Assembly (NCBI GenBank): GCA_020636225.1
Contig: JACJYI010000002.1
Coordinates: forward strand, 62,001 to 126,000
Source of the DNA: Lewinellaceae bacterium
GTDB lineage: Bacteria > Bacteroidota > Bacteroidia > Chitinophagales > Saprospiraceae
Direction: 5' to 3'
DNA: 64,000 nt
The notes below the pieces were generated by a model, which saw only the letters and a list, made by a program, of their open reading frames with translations, ran no database searches and was not told where the DNA came from. How positions within the stretch are numbered: the stretch's first letter is position 1; each line of letters opens with the position of its first letter. Position numbers and translations under genes: made by a program. Below are positions 10,401 through 18,513 of the stretch, piece by piece.

Positions 10401-10567
10401 GAAACCGTATAGCTTTCATTCGGGCCATAATTGCCCAGGTTGCCCCCACTGTCCAGGAAAAAGCCGTCACAGGAGACGACACTGCCATCCGAGATCAGAT
10501 AGTATTGAGCCCCTGCCGTCAGGCAGAAGAAACTGAACAGGAGAGAGAGCATCAGGGAACGTAGCAT
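4415..10567 (-). CDS. Giant SprB-repeat adhesin with CUB, PKD, P-like and CHU_C domains
   Basis: 2050 residues. Order: signal peptide (1-20, ending LTAGAQ); CUB-like domain (about 30-145); PKD domain with the core FEWDFGDG (about 185-255); two proprotein-convertase P-like beta domains, each containing LNGEWTL or LNGEWKLLV (about 290-470 and 590-760); a fibronectin-like segment; 13 SprB-type repeats (about 870-1870); and a C-terminal CHU_C sorting domain (from about 1960: TAFTPNQDGQND, FDRWGEQLY, WDGTF). SprB-type proteins are mobile surface adhesins in gliding Bacteroidota, exported by the T9SS. The gene lies between a small secreted protein (16-bp gap) and a PorP/SprF gene (12-bp gap), so the three are probably one operon. 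Role in gliding or adhesion is inferred from architecture. Confidence 0.93.
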   Translation of the reverse strand: MLRSLMLSLLFSFFCLTAGAQYYLISDGSVVSCDGFFLDSGGNLGNYGPNESYTVSICPDGSTGTHTRLRFSGVDLKPGDELCFFDGPNILGTSLGCASDYQAGAPFILQASPTNFSGCLTIAFTSTSSGQGKGWIAEIECVAACQAFQAKINSTTPATVPVDTGWVDICPATTVSFSGGVDFLQNNLLYSQSDTLCTFEWDFGDGTLSHGINASHTYTKPGGYVVNLHIRDQLGCRNTNIVSRRVRVAPPPQISIGDLPGPVCYQDSLTLSAQIGAIGNADVRVIPQLSKFELMKIRSDSLALPDGNGASYSTSVYFTEFPSDKILTNPNDILSICTTIEHSWMRDLNISLTCPSGQTVTLVNQEESGDEVFLGDPFEGDELLPEPIPGQGYTYCWTADATNGTWLEYANANDPGTLPPGDYNSFEDLSMLIGCPLNGEWTLTIQDLWEIDNGFIFSWNISFDEVLLPNLETFTPAIDDLSWVDQPNIYLFKGKEIQATASNAGEILFNLTYEDAFQCAGDTFVTIQVLGPTDPSCFQCQSAIQVTPDTAVCAGDPISLATLTTGFTGMTIPFAAHPMKPMGYSTNPPPNPLATPILVDHVYPLNLSASAQEIKSVCFSLRTNPVNNINVYLEAPDGQQLELTTGNGGLGIDYTTTCFSPSAITPIQSGSAPFAGTYMPEGNWSDLSGSPLNGEWKLLVSDNFGINRMGLLENWSMELNASNQQTYSWSPSAAVSCQDCPNPAITSDSTRTYTVLSTDAYGCTTQASTTVTVHPIFDAPSLDCGEMENHILTVNWLAIPGATGYQVNVNQTGWTTPTTNLSHLINNLNNGDSITIQVKVIDADPACPSEIAVLGCRFLDCQMYAVVENTVPPSCHGGTDGEAFISAYDGTSPFTYNLDNQLSQGIGYFNSVSAGDHFVIVSDAMGCMDTVYFTLSEPDPIAIDIAIDSVKCYNQKNGGASAMAMGGTSPYQYVWFTVPAVFNPVLNNVKAGNYTLRITDDNGCIRDSVVTIPQPDPILLSFTTDSVSCPGKMDGTATVLPSGGTLPYNYLWSNLQTTPQAIGLAMGTYSVTVTDDNACTTTGSVEVHEGPPNSYSVGAAAPGCHNGDDGQAWIDIIQSKMPVSFIWSDPLMQQTDTASMLVPGNYQVIASDGNGCMDTLQVTVPNTDSMLLGISSTPVGCQGNMDGTATVSVLSGGVPPFSFLWSDPGGQTGATATGLSPGIILVTVTDQNGCAQTASTMVGSPGGLQTQISSISSTCNNSQDGSASILVQGGNPPYTFLWNDPSSSIINPLTGLNPGTYTVTVTDNNGCTTIDSVQINAVAPLMIDSLVIQPISCHQGSDGAITAFVSGGSGIYSYQWSGPGSQSNNPATGLSAGLYSLTVTGSLGCQNTAQINLVDPAPLQINLIPQSSSCKGSADGRLTAQVSGGTPPYTYLWNDPGAQITEEAANLMAGTYTVTVTDAHLCSAVAVGTVNEPVIELSVTIAQTSTGCAGLFGNELTATASGGSGSGYQFLWNTTDQGSILGNIGPGNYAVTVTDDAGCQADTTVTASELPPVTVSLAGTEPSCFGLSDGTIGVTQVSGGSGMGNPANYTYLWNSQPPQTGDLATGLPGDVVYTVTVTDPTGCTGVGSYSLQQPDAIMAQSILTPARCYGEANGSIFLDPITGGSGAYQITWDPAVPTTNGPLASDLAAGTYQVTISDDQGCAMTYAYAITQPDPLTIIDLVNSPTTCAGENDGSLSIQANGGTPGYQYVWSTGDVQSAINNLSPGLYGITITDQQGCLLSATYTVTSPAPLILTLDAQGPNCTNTNDGTIQATGSGGSSPYTYQLNGAGLQTNGLFGPLSAGTYQVTMMDASGCTVQESVDLTPPTAFTLDLGDDLTIELGESVPLTFTHNAPNPPFVFWQAPYDGTLDCTDCTSPIATPTYTITYTLIGEDERGCEAIDQLTVFVKAIRTVLVPTAFTPNQDGQNDRLLVHGKDGAHIIVFKIFDRWGEQLYEQQDFPINDPVIGWDGTFKGQQMNSGVYIWTLEVEFIDGFRQLYSGQTTLLR
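4960..7990 (-). repeat. 13 SprB-type protein repeats in the giant adhesin
   Basis: Within the adhesin a unit of about 75-80 codons recurs. Each unit has a Cys-containing start such as SCxGxxDG, a middle GGxxPYxYxW, and an end GxYxVTVTDxxGC. I count 13 starts, from SCHGGTDG (near 7945) to NCTNTNDG (near 5150). Boundaries are approximate. The DNA copies are diverged, so the array is old rather than a recent tandem expansion. Confidence 0.85.
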
Positions 10568-10583
10568 ATCACCTCAATTGCGG

Positions 10584-11030
10584 TTAAGGCCGTTTGACGG
10601 CTGTTGGATCGGAGGCTCGCTCCTGATTGACAAGGGTATTCAATTGACTGGCTGGCAGCAGGCTAAGTACCTTTCTGGTTGTTCCGATGCGATATCGGTT
10701 GTACTGGTTGGGCAAGCGATGAATATGTCCGAGTAACTCGAGGTCCAGGAGTGAATATCGGTCCCAGAGATCGATATCCAGGATAGGGTAGGGAGGTTCA
10801 CCTTTTCCTTCGGGGTAGTCACAGATAGTATTTCCTGCGGTGGCTTTGATCCACCATCGGTCGATCAGGAAGGGATTGGTCGTTTCAGCGTGCCAAAGGT
10901 CTTCTGTCGTCAGGACAACCGATGTTGACAGGGTCGACAACTTCACCTCCCGGTCTGCCGTGGGTTGACCACTGACTGAACGTGCGCCAACAAGGACCAG
11001 AAGCAATAGCCATGCGGTTGAAAGATTCAT
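10584..11030 (-). CDS. Small secreted protein of unknown function, first gene of the adhesin operon
   Basis: 148 residues from the ATG at 11030, chosen because it opens a clean signal peptide (MNLSTAWLLLLVLVGARS, then VSG); a longer frame back to 11141 would add an unlikely leader. The mature part is about 125 residues, acidic and aromatic, with TNPFLIDRWWIKA in the middle and a hydrophilic tail. I recognise no family and see no lipobox. It starts the - strand unit leading into the giant adhesin (16-bp gap) and PorP/SprF, so it may be an accessory of that surface system. Confidence 0.7.
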   Translation of the reverse strand: MNLSTAWLLLLVLVGARSVSGQPTADREVKLSTLSTSVVLTTEDLWHAETTNPFLIDRWWIKATAGNTICDYPEGKGEPPYPILDIDLWDRYSLLDLELLGHIHRLPNQYNRYRIGTTRKVLSLLPASQLNTLVNQERASDPTAVKRP

Positions 11031-11183
11031 CAAATGCAATTTTGCACCATGCCAGGGCAAGGTGTGGGAAACAGGCATGGGATGTAGCACAATCAGCATT
11101 GTACATTGTGCAAAAACGGGGCCATCCCTGAAGGGTTTCACAGATTCGTTGAAATATTAACAGGAATGATATCTCACAAAGCA

Positions 11184-11219
11184 GAAAAGGGCCTGCCGAA
11201 TGTTCGGCAGGCCCTTTTC
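11184..11219 (-). terminator. Terminator hairpin downstream of sppA
   Basis: AAAAGGGCCTGCCGAA and TTCGGCAGGCCCTTTT form a long perfect stem with a 1-2 nt loop, flanked by A on one side and T on the other, so it can act in both directions. It lies 19 bp past the sppA stop codon. Confidence 0.75.
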
Positions 11220-11237
11220 AAGATGGTTGGTATCCGG

Positions 11238-13001
11238 TTATTCAGAAAGAACAAACGGGAGGCGTGCTTGCGCACCTTCCAACCGATGGAGCGTTTTCAA
11301 CTGCTTGTAATAGGGATACATCGCCCCAAGATGTTCCTTGACCATAGGCGCAGTAGCCGATTCTTCACCGGTGATCTTGGCGATCAGTCGTTGGATGGGG
11401 TCCTTCATTTTCGGATATTCATCTACCCGGTAGCCATCCAGCTTGGCCAGACGTGAAGCACATGCCAGGGCATCATCGGTGTAACCGAGTTGGTCCACCA
11501 GGCCCAGTTCCAGCGCCTTGCGCCCCGTCCAGATCCGTCCCTGGGCCAATTCAGCAACGTCAGCCAGAGGCAGTTTGCGACCTTCAGCGACCTTGCCGAT
11601 GAAGTCAGCATAGATGTCGTCTGTCAATTTTTGCATCAAGGCCCGTTCATCGTCCCCCAGGGGATACACGCCGGTCAGGTAGGTGGCAGCCGTACTGGTG
11701 CGAACAGTGTCGAATGTGATCCCGATCTTATTGTCCAGGAATTTACCCAGGTTGGGCATCATGCTGAACACGCCGATGGATCCGGTCAGGGTCGCTGGCT
11801 GGGCAAAAATGGAGTCCGCATAGCAGGAGATATAGTAGCCACCTGAAGCTGCGTATCGACCCATCGACACGACTACCGGCTTGCCTGCGTCCTGGATGTT
11901 GCGGATCTCACGCAGGATATTCTCAGCGGAAAGAACACTTCCGCCGGGGCTGTTGACCCGCAGGACTACGGCCTTTATCTTATCATCCTTGCGGATCTTT
12001 TCCAGGATCTTCTGGTAATAGTCGTCTGTGATCACCCCTCCGGATTCATCGCCGACCGTGATCTCCCCTTCCAGGAAGACCAGGGCGATCTTGTCCTTGC
12101 CCGACAGGTCGAACTTGCCACCCACTTCTCTGAAGTAGTCTTGGGCATCGACCAGGTTGAGATCATCCTTTTCCTCCAGGCCAGTACGTTCCCGAAGTTT
12201 GGACTTCAGCTCATCCTCATAGATCAGTCCATCCAGCAACCCAAGTGACACAGCCGTTTCCGGGTCAAAGCTCTTCCAGGTTTCTGCCATGTCGCGTAAA
12301 GCGGCAGGGTCCAGGCCCCGGTCTTTCCCGATGTCCGTCAGCATCTGGTTGAAGACGTCTTCGATATAGGCACGCAATTGGATCCGGTTGGCATCGCTCA
12401 TCTGAGTCATCCGGAATGGTTCCGTTGCACTCTTGAATTGACCGGCATAGAACACATCCACCTCGATGTCCAGATTATCCAGCATCTTCTTGAAATACGT
12501 GATGTCTACGGCCATTCCCCTGAATTCCATCATGCCCACCGGATTCAGGAATACACTGTCCGCTGCCGCTGCCAGGTAGTAGTTCGACTGGGTCAGGAAC
12601 TTGCTGTATCCATAGATGAATTTCCCGCTGGCCCTGAACGTATCCAGTGCCCTGCGGATGATCATGATCTCGGACATCGGCAATGATCCCAGTTCTGGTC
12701 GCAGCAAGATCCCCTTGATCCGGGAATCCTCAGCGGCATGACGGATCATCTTGTCATAATCATACAATCCGATATACTTCTTGTCAGACAGGTCGATCGG
12801 CGTGTCTTCGACATTGTTGGTTTTTTCCGGTACGACATCCTCGAAGGTGAGCTCCAGGACAGAATTGGGCGTAATGGAAGCGGTCTTTTCCATGCTGGAT
12901 ACCATTCGGGCACCGATCAGGAAAATCAGACCGGTGAGCAGGATACTGCCCACGATCGTACCGAGACAGGACGCGGAGAAAAATTTGAAAAATTGACGCA
13001 T
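11238..13001 (-). CDS. sppA: Signal peptide peptidase SppA, 67-kDa type
   Basis: 587 residues, close to the long SppA of E. coli. An N-terminal membrane anchor (about 10-32) is followed by two tandem SppA (S49) domains. The catalytic pair is visible: Lys190 in GQFKSATEPF of the first domain and Ser386 in YAASGGYYIS of the second, at the usual spacing. SppA degrades cleaved signal peptides in the inner membrane and acts as a tetramer with its active sites on the periplasmic side. It is transcribed alone, divergent from the large adhesin at 13185. Confidence 0.96.
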   Translation of the reverse strand: MRQFFKFFSASCLGTIVGSILLTGLIFLIGARMVSSMEKTASITPNSVLELTFEDVVPEKTNNVEDTPIDLSDKKYIGLYDYDKMIRHAAEDSRIKGILLRPELGSLPMSEIMIIRRALDTFRASGKFIYGYSKFLTQSNYYLAAAADSVFLNPVGMMEFRGMAVDITYFKKMLDNLDIEVDVFYAGQFKSATEPFRMTQMSDANRIQLRAYIEDVFNQMLTDIGKDRGLDPAALRDMAETWKSFDPETAVSLGLLDGLIYEDELKSKLRERTGLEEKDDLNLVDAQDYFREVGGKFDLSGKDKIALVFLEGEITVGDESGGVITDDYYQKILEKIRKDDKIKAVVLRVNSPGGSVLSAENILREIRNIQDAGKPVVVSMGRYAASGGYYISCYADSIFAQPATLTGSIGVFSMMPNLGKFLDNKIGITFDTVRTSTAATYLTGVYPLGDDERALMQKLTDDIYADFIGKVAEGRKLPLADVAELAQGRIWTGRKALELGLVDQLGYTDDALACASRLAKLDGYRVDEYPKMKDPIQRLIAKITGEESATAPMVKEHLGAMYPYYKQLKTLHRLEGAQARLPFVLSE

Positions 13002-13184
13002 GTTGACAAATTAGGACTTGAAACGTGTATGTAAAGGTAGCTTCTGTGTCAGGATACCAGCCGGTTTTTCGATGAAGTTGTTAAATTGCCAGATGAATTC
13101 CCGTTGCAGGCAACGGCTGTGCCGTATTTTAGCTCCTTGAACAAGGGATTTCGAATTGTATTCATCCCTGAGATGTAGACGAAT

Positions 13185-16100
13185 ATGCGAGTAAACCGAT
13201 CGATGATAAAGACTGTTCAAGTGGCGATCCTCTGGGTCGTCTTGTTGTTTTCCGGAGGAGGGATCCAGGCCCAGATCCAGGTGTCAACCGGGGTGTTCTC
13301 CCCCCAGGACCTGATCCAGAACGTATTCCTGGCCTCCGGAGTAGAGGTGCTGGATGTCAAATACTTTGGCAGTCCCGGCTCCATCGGATACTTCTCGGCA
13401 GGTCAGACCAATATCGGGATCGAATCCGGTATCGTCATGTCTACCGGGATGGCCGCTGATGCCGACAATACAAATGGTGTCGGTGGGGGAGGATTTGCCT
13501 CGTCGCCCACGTCCATGAATCAATACACGGATCCTGACCTGGCCAGCCTGGTGGCGCCGATGTCCGTCGGGGATTTGTGCATCTTCGAAATCACCTTCAT
13601 TCCTTATGCAGACACGGTAGAATTCAACTATGTCTTCGGCTCAGAGGAATATGAGGAATACGTCTGTACACCGTTCAACGATGTGTTCGGATTCTTTATC
13701 AGCGGCCCCGGGATCAATGGTCCTTTTTCCAACAACGGGGAGAATATCGCCCTTGTGCCGGGTACGAATGATTTTGTGGCCATTGGAACGGTCAACAACG
13801 GGAATCCGAACCAGTCACCCTCGGTATGCCCCCCACAGAACAGCCAGTACTTCAATGTCAATGTCGATGGTGCTCAGCCCGTCTATGACGGTTTTACGGA
13901 TGTGTTCACTGCGCGGTCCATCGTCATGGCTTGCGATACCTATACCATTCGGCTCTCCCTGGCGGACGCCTCCGATTTCATCTTCGATTCCGGGGTATTC
14001 CTGCAGGCAAAGAGTTTTGGGACGACGACCATTGATGTGGAAGTGACCACGGAAGCATCCAATGAAACCATTGCGGAAGGATGCTCAAATGGTCTGGGGT
14101 CGTTTGCCATCCGGTATCCGGCGCCTCAGGATGTCGTGATCCCCATCAATTTTATCGGGACGGCCACCTTTGGCGTGGATTACAACATGGATCCACCCTC
14201 CATCACCATCCCGCAAGGTACCAGTGAAGTGACAGCCACCTTTGAGGTGTTCTCGGATAACATCAATGAAGGCAGAGAATCGGTGGGCATGGTCATCCAG
14301 CGGGATCCCTGCAAGCTGGATACCATCTGGTTCTATATCACGGACGACACCCTGCCCAAACCTGATCTGGGGCCGGATCTTCTGGTCTGTACGAATGATC
14401 TGGTACCCCTGGACGGCACACTGCCAGTGCTCCTTCCCAGTCCGAAGATGTTCGAGAACAATACGCCCTTTGCCCTGACATCCCCACCGGATAACAGCAG
14501 CCCCCTTATGCCGGTCTATTCCCCGATTCAGGTCACGAATGTCTTTCCCAAAGATCTGGGCCCGGGCATGATCGAATCGGTCTGCCTGAACATCGATCAT
14601 AAATGGATCGACGATATTGATATCTACCTGGTCGCCCCCAGCGGTCGGTTCATTGAATTGAGCTCCGATAACGGGCGTGATGGAGACAATTATACCGAAA
14701 CGTGTTTCTCGCCGAAAGCCACCCAACCGATCGATTATGGTGATCCGTTTGGTGCCCCCAAGACGGCGGCTCCGTTTACAGGTACATTTCAACCTGAGGG
14801 AAATTGGCACAACCTGTGGGATGCACCGGCCAATCCCGCCAATGGCGAGTGGCGACTGCTGGTGATCGATGATGCGCCCCTTCCGAATGGCACCTTGCAG
14901 AACTGGCGAATTTCCTTCAATCCGGAGTACAGTATCGACTACACCTGGACCCCCGGTGTGGAAGTCGTCTGCGATACCTGTAGTGCGACCACTACTACCC
15001 TCGATCTGCCCAAGGTCCTGACCCTGGATGTGGTCGACAGCTATGGATGCCGGCGCGCGGATACCGTGGCCATTGATGTCAAGCCCGATGTGGATGTCCC
15101 GATCATTGATTGTGCGGATATCGGCTTTGAACATCTGGTAGTGGCCTGGAATGACCAGACCCTGGGTGAGAATTATGAGGTCAGTGTGAATTTTGGCCCC
15201 TGGCAATCACCCAATCAGGGACCGTTCTCCTTTCGGCTGGATGGTCTTGCCCTCGAAGATTCCATCACCTTCATCATCAAGGCAGTAGGCCTTTGCAATG
15301 AGGAAGCAGATACCATCGGTTGTCGAACCATGGCCTGTACCCCGCCAGCTTTGGTGGTCGACCAGGTGAGCATGCCGTCCTGCTTCGGCCAGGCAAACGG
15401 CAGCTTCAATGTATCGATCGGGAATGGTGTTGATCCGGTGACCATTCTGCTGGACGGCAATCCCGTCTCTTCCGGGGTGATCGGCAACCTGGGAGCAGGG
15501 TCTTACCTGATTTCTGCTGCTGATACCCTTGGCTGTACAGATGAAATGATGCTGGTACTGACCCAACCCGATGCTTTGGATATACCCACAGTTGAAGTCG
15601 ATACAGTGACCTGCTTTCAGGCCCAGAATGGCTTGATCGCCCCGGTTGTCCAGGGCGGGACATACCCTTACCAGTTTGTCTGGCAGGACGGCCAGACCGA
15701 TTCCCTGCGCACCGGTCTGAATGGTGGTCTCTATTCCGTGACCATTACCGACCTCAACGGATGTTCGATGATCCAGGATGTCAGCCTGTTCGAGTATCCG
15801 GATATTCAGGTGAACCCGACGACCACTGACCCTACCTGTGAGAATGTGTCCAATGGTGCCATTGACCTGATGGTATCGGGTGGGGCAGGGGCATACCAGT
15901 TTGACTGGTCGAGCAACGGGGTGACAGGATCCAATCCGACCAGCCTGCCGGCTGGGAATTACTCAGTGACGATCACCGACAAGAATGGTTGTACCGATGT
16001 CCAATTGATTCCGCTGGTCGCACCGGCGAATATTCTGGTTGATATTACCGTCGAACCCACGTCCTGCTTCGGTGGTGACGACGGGAAAATCACCGTCAGT

Positions 16101-18416
16101 GTCACCGGAGGAACCCCGCCATACGACTTTATGTGGAGCGATGGCGGGCCTAACGTGAATCAGCGCCTGAACCTGACCGCAGGGAATTATTCCCTGACCG
16201 TTTCAGATCAAGGGGCTTGTGTGGAGATCCGGGATAACCTTATTGTCGTCGATCCATCCGAGATTGTCGTGACCCCGAACATCATCGATGTCAGTTGTGC
16301 CGGAGGCAATGACGGGATGATCACGGTTACTGCTACCGGTGGAGGAGGAGGACATGACTTCTCCTGGAGCATTGGTGGAGTCATGGGTCCAATGATTACC
16401 AACCTGACAGCAGGAATATATATCGTCACCACGACAGACGCCAGCAATTGTTCGGTCATTGATACCTTCCAGGTGATCCAACCGGCTCCCATTGTCACCA
16501 GTGTAGGAAGCACCAATGTCAAGTGTTTTGGTGGCGCCTCCGGGTCTGCTACTGTCGGAGCATCCGGAGGTGCCGGTGGTTTCCAGTTTCTGTGGAATGA
16601 TCCCTCTGCCTCGACAAGTGCCTCGGTTGGCGGACTGATGGCAGGCACTTATCGGGTGACCGTCACCGATCAGAATGGATGCAGTGCCATTGATTCTGTG
16701 AATGTGAATCAACCACCTCCATTTATCAGCGTCGTTACTCCAGGGCAGATCAGCTGTTTCGGGGTGAATGACGGTGAAGGAACCGTCACGCCGTTGGGCG
16801 GAACCGGGCCATATTCCTTCCTGTGGAACGATCCGCTTGCTCAAACCACGGCAACCGCCATGAATTTGTTCAGTGGTACCTATATCGTGACGATTACGGA
16901 TGTGAACGGGTGCACCACCCTCGACACCATGGTTCTGGCCGATCCACCTGAACTGACCTCTACCATTGATCCGACAAACATCACCTGCTTCGGTTCCAAT
17001 GACGGGAAGGCCCAGGCGACAGCGACCGGGGGCACACAGCCCTATCAATTCTCCTGGTCAACCGGAACCAAACAGTCTCTGGCCCAGAATCTGCCACCCG
17101 GGACCCATACAGTGACCATCACGGATTCCAGGGGTTGTACATCCGTTTCCACCACCACCATTGATCAGGCACCTGAGCTGGTCCTCAGTGGCTCGGCAAC
17201 GAGCGTACAGTGCGCGGGGGACAAGGATGGGACGATCGACCTGAATGTTTCGGGAGGGGCGAATCCCTATTCGTTCCTGTGGAACAACGGTGCCACCGTC
17301 GAGGATCCCGTCGGCCTGGGCCCTGGGATCTACGTGGTCACGGTGACTGATGCCAACAATTGCAAGAAGACATTCAATCTTCAGGTCACCAGCCCACCGG
17401 GCATGACTGGGGAGTATGAATCGACGGATATCGCCTGTTTTGGTGATTCCACCGGAACGATCACGGCGGCCATCACCGGTGGAAGCCCCGACTATTCCTA
17501 CCTGTGGAGCAACGGATCGACCTCCCCTGATGTATCAGGGTTGTTGCCGGGAGTTTATTCGGTGACTGTTACGGATGGAAACGGGTGCACCATTTCAAAT
17601 TCGATCGAGATCTTCCAGCCGTTGGAACCACTCGTAGCCACCATGACAGCAGATACCCTGGATTGTTTTGGCGATGGCAATGGACGGGTGGTCTTTGATG
17701 TGACCGGCGGAACGCCAACTTACAAGTATAGTCTCGATGGAACCACCTTCAATGGTTCAAGCATCCAGATCGGACTGAAGGCGGGAACCTATGACGGATA
17801 TGTTCGCGACAAGGTGGGTTGCGCCTTCTATGTCGGACAGGTGACCATCTATCAGCCTGATCCTGTTTTGGTGGATCTGGGAGCTGATGTGTTCATCGAA
17901 TTAGGACGGGATACCCAACTGGTAGCCCAGGTGACCAACGGAGTCCAACCGTTGACCTATCAATGGAATGCCCAGGATAGCAGTTTCCTGAGTTGTCTGA
18001 CTTGTCCGGATCCGATGGTGAATGGTCTGCAGTTCACCCGATCCTTCAGGGTGCTGGTCACCGACGCGAACGGATGCACGGGTGAGGCTGTGATCACTGT
18101 GAATGTCCAGAAGACGCGGATCATCCTGGTGCCAACGGCCTTTACGCCGAATGGAGACCTCAATAATGATCGTTTGGGGATCGTCGGCCGGCCCGGAACG
18201 CAGATTCTCAACTTCCAGGTCTTCGACAGATGGGGTGAAATGGTGTTCCTGGCAGAGGATTTTCCCATAGAAGACGGGTTGCAACCCGGGAACAGCTGGG
18301 ATGGAACATTCCGGGGTGAACCGATGAACAGCGCGGTGTTTATCTGGAGCCTGGAAGCCCTGTTCCCTGACGGAGAACGCACGTTCCTGAAAGGCCAGAG
18401 TACGCTGTTGAGATAA
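13185..18416 (+). CDS. Giant SprB-repeat adhesin with choice-of-anchor-L and CHU_C domains
   Basis: 1743 residues from the first ATG. A start at 13203 (MIKTVQVAILWVV) would give a tidier signal peptide ending IQAQ. Order: choice-of-anchor L domain (about 30-285, with GIVMSTG, FGSEEYEEYV and NDVFGFFISGPG); Calx-beta-like segment (about 310-395); proprotein-convertase P-like domain (about 430-590, with ANGEWRLLVIDD); fibronectin-like segment; 11 SprB-type repeats (about 725-1560); and CHU_C domain (from about 1650: TAFTPNGDLNND, FDRWGEMVF, WDGTF). It should be exported by the T9SS to the surface. Unlike the other two CHU_C genes it has no PorP/SprF gene next to it and ends in its own terminator. 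Confidence 0.93.
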   Translation: MRVNRSMIKTVQVAILWVVLLFSGGGIQAQIQVSTGVFSPQDLIQNVFLASGVEVLDVKYFGSPGSIGYFSAGQTNIGIESGIVMSTGMAADADNTNGVGGGGFASSPTSMNQYTDPDLASLVAPMSVGDLCIFEITFIPYADTVEFNYVFGSEEYEEYVCTPFNDVFGFFISGPGINGPFSNNGENIALVPGTNDFVAIGTVNNGNPNQSPSVCPPQNSQYFNVNVDGAQPVYDGFTDVFTARSIVMACDTYTIRLSLADASDFIFDSGVFLQAKSFGTTTIDVEVTTEASNETIAEGCSNGLGSFAIRYPAPQDVVIPINFIGTATFGVDYNMDPPSITIPQGTSEVTATFEVFSDNINEGRESVGMVIQRDPCKLDTIWFYITDDTLPKPDLGPDLLVCTNDLVPLDGTLPVLLPSPKMFENNTPFALTSPPDNSSPLMPVYSPIQVTNVFPKDLGPGMIESVCLNIDHKWIDDIDIYLVAPSGRFIELSSDNGRDGDNYTETCFSPKATQPIDYGDPFGAPKTAAPFTGTFQPEGNWHNLWDAPANPANGEWRLLVIDDAPLPNGTLQNWRISFNPEYSIDYTWTPGVEVVCDTCSATTTTLDLPKVLTLDVVDSYGCRRADTVAIDVKPDVDVPIIDCADIGFEHLVVAWNDQTLGENYEVSVNFGPWQSPNQGPFSFRLDGLALEDSITFIIKAVGLCNEEADTIGCRTMACTPPALVVDQVSMPSCFGQANGSFNVSIGNGVDPVTILLDGNPVSSGVIGNLGAGSYLISAADTLGCTDEMMLVLTQPDALDIPTVEVDTVTCFQAQNGLIAPVVQGGTYPYQFVWQDGQTDSLRTGLNGGLYSVTITDLNGCSMIQDVSLFEYPDIQVNPTTTDPTCENVSNGAIDLMVSGGAGAYQFDWSSNGVTGSNPTSLPAGNYSVTITDKNGCTDVQLIPLVAPANILVDITVEPTSCFGGDDGKITVSVTGGTPPYDFMWSDGGPNVNQRLNLTAGNYSLTVSDQGACVEIRDNLIVVDPSEIVVTPNIIDVSCAGGNDGMITVTATGGGGGHDFSWSIGGVMGPMITNLTAGIYIVTTTDASNCSVIDTFQVIQPAPIVTSVGSTNVKCFGGASGSATVGASGGAGGFQFLWNDPSASTSASVGGLMAGTYRVTVTDQNGCSAIDSVNVNQPPPFISVVTPGQISCFGVNDGEGTVTPLGGTGPYSFLWNDPLAQTTATAMNLFSGTYIVTITDVNGCTTLDTMVLADPPELTSTIDPTNITCFGSNDGKAQATATGGTQPYQFSWSTGTKQSLAQNLPPGTHTVTITDSRGCTSVSTTTIDQAPELVLSGSATSVQCAGDKDGTIDLNVSGGANPYSFLWNNGATVEDPVGLGPGIYVVTVTDANNCKKTFNLQVTSPPGMTGEYESTDIACFGDSTGTITAAITGGSPDYSYLWSNGSTSPDVSGLLPGVYSVTVTDGNGCTISNSIEIFQPLEPLVATMTADTLDCFGDGNGRVVFDVTGGTPTYKYSLDGTTFNGSSIQIGLKAGTYDGYVRDKVGCAFYVGQVTIYQPDPVLVDLGADVFIELGRDTQLVAQVTNGVQPLTYQWNAQDSSFLSCLTCPDPMVNGLQFTRSFRVLVTDANGCTGEAVITVNVQKTRIILVPTAFTPNGDLNNDRLGIVGRPGTQILNFQVFDRWGEMVFLAEDFPIEDGLQPGNSWDGTFRGEPMNSAVFIWSLEALFPDGERTFLKGQSTLLR
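15360..17866 (+). repeat. 11 SprB-type protein repeats in the second adhesin
   Basis: Eleven diverged units, from SCFGQANG (near 15373) to DCFGDGNG (near 17665). Each has GG..PY.F.W in the middle and GxYxVTVTDxNGC at the end. The unit is about 75 codons and matches the repeat type in the adhesin at 4415-10567. Boundaries are approximate. Confidence 0.85.
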
Positions 18417-18439
18417 GCTAAATAACTGAAGATCAGGGA

Positions 18440-18474
18440 GGCCTGCAATCGAGATCCGGTTGCAGGCCTTTTTT
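18440..18474 (+). terminator. Rho-independent terminator after the second adhesin
   Basis: GGCCTGCAA (18440-18448) pairs perfectly with TTGCAGGCC (18460-18468) around an 11-nt loop and is followed by six T. It separates the adhesin from marR. Confidence 0.9.
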
Positions 18475-18513
18475 ATGCTGGGGTAGACTGTTAAATATCT
18501 ATTAAGATGTGAC

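Noticed and set aside
14085..15206. 373-codon open frame on the - strand
   Set aside because: Antisense to the second adhesin; no start context or domain, and it exists because of the codon bias of the real gene.
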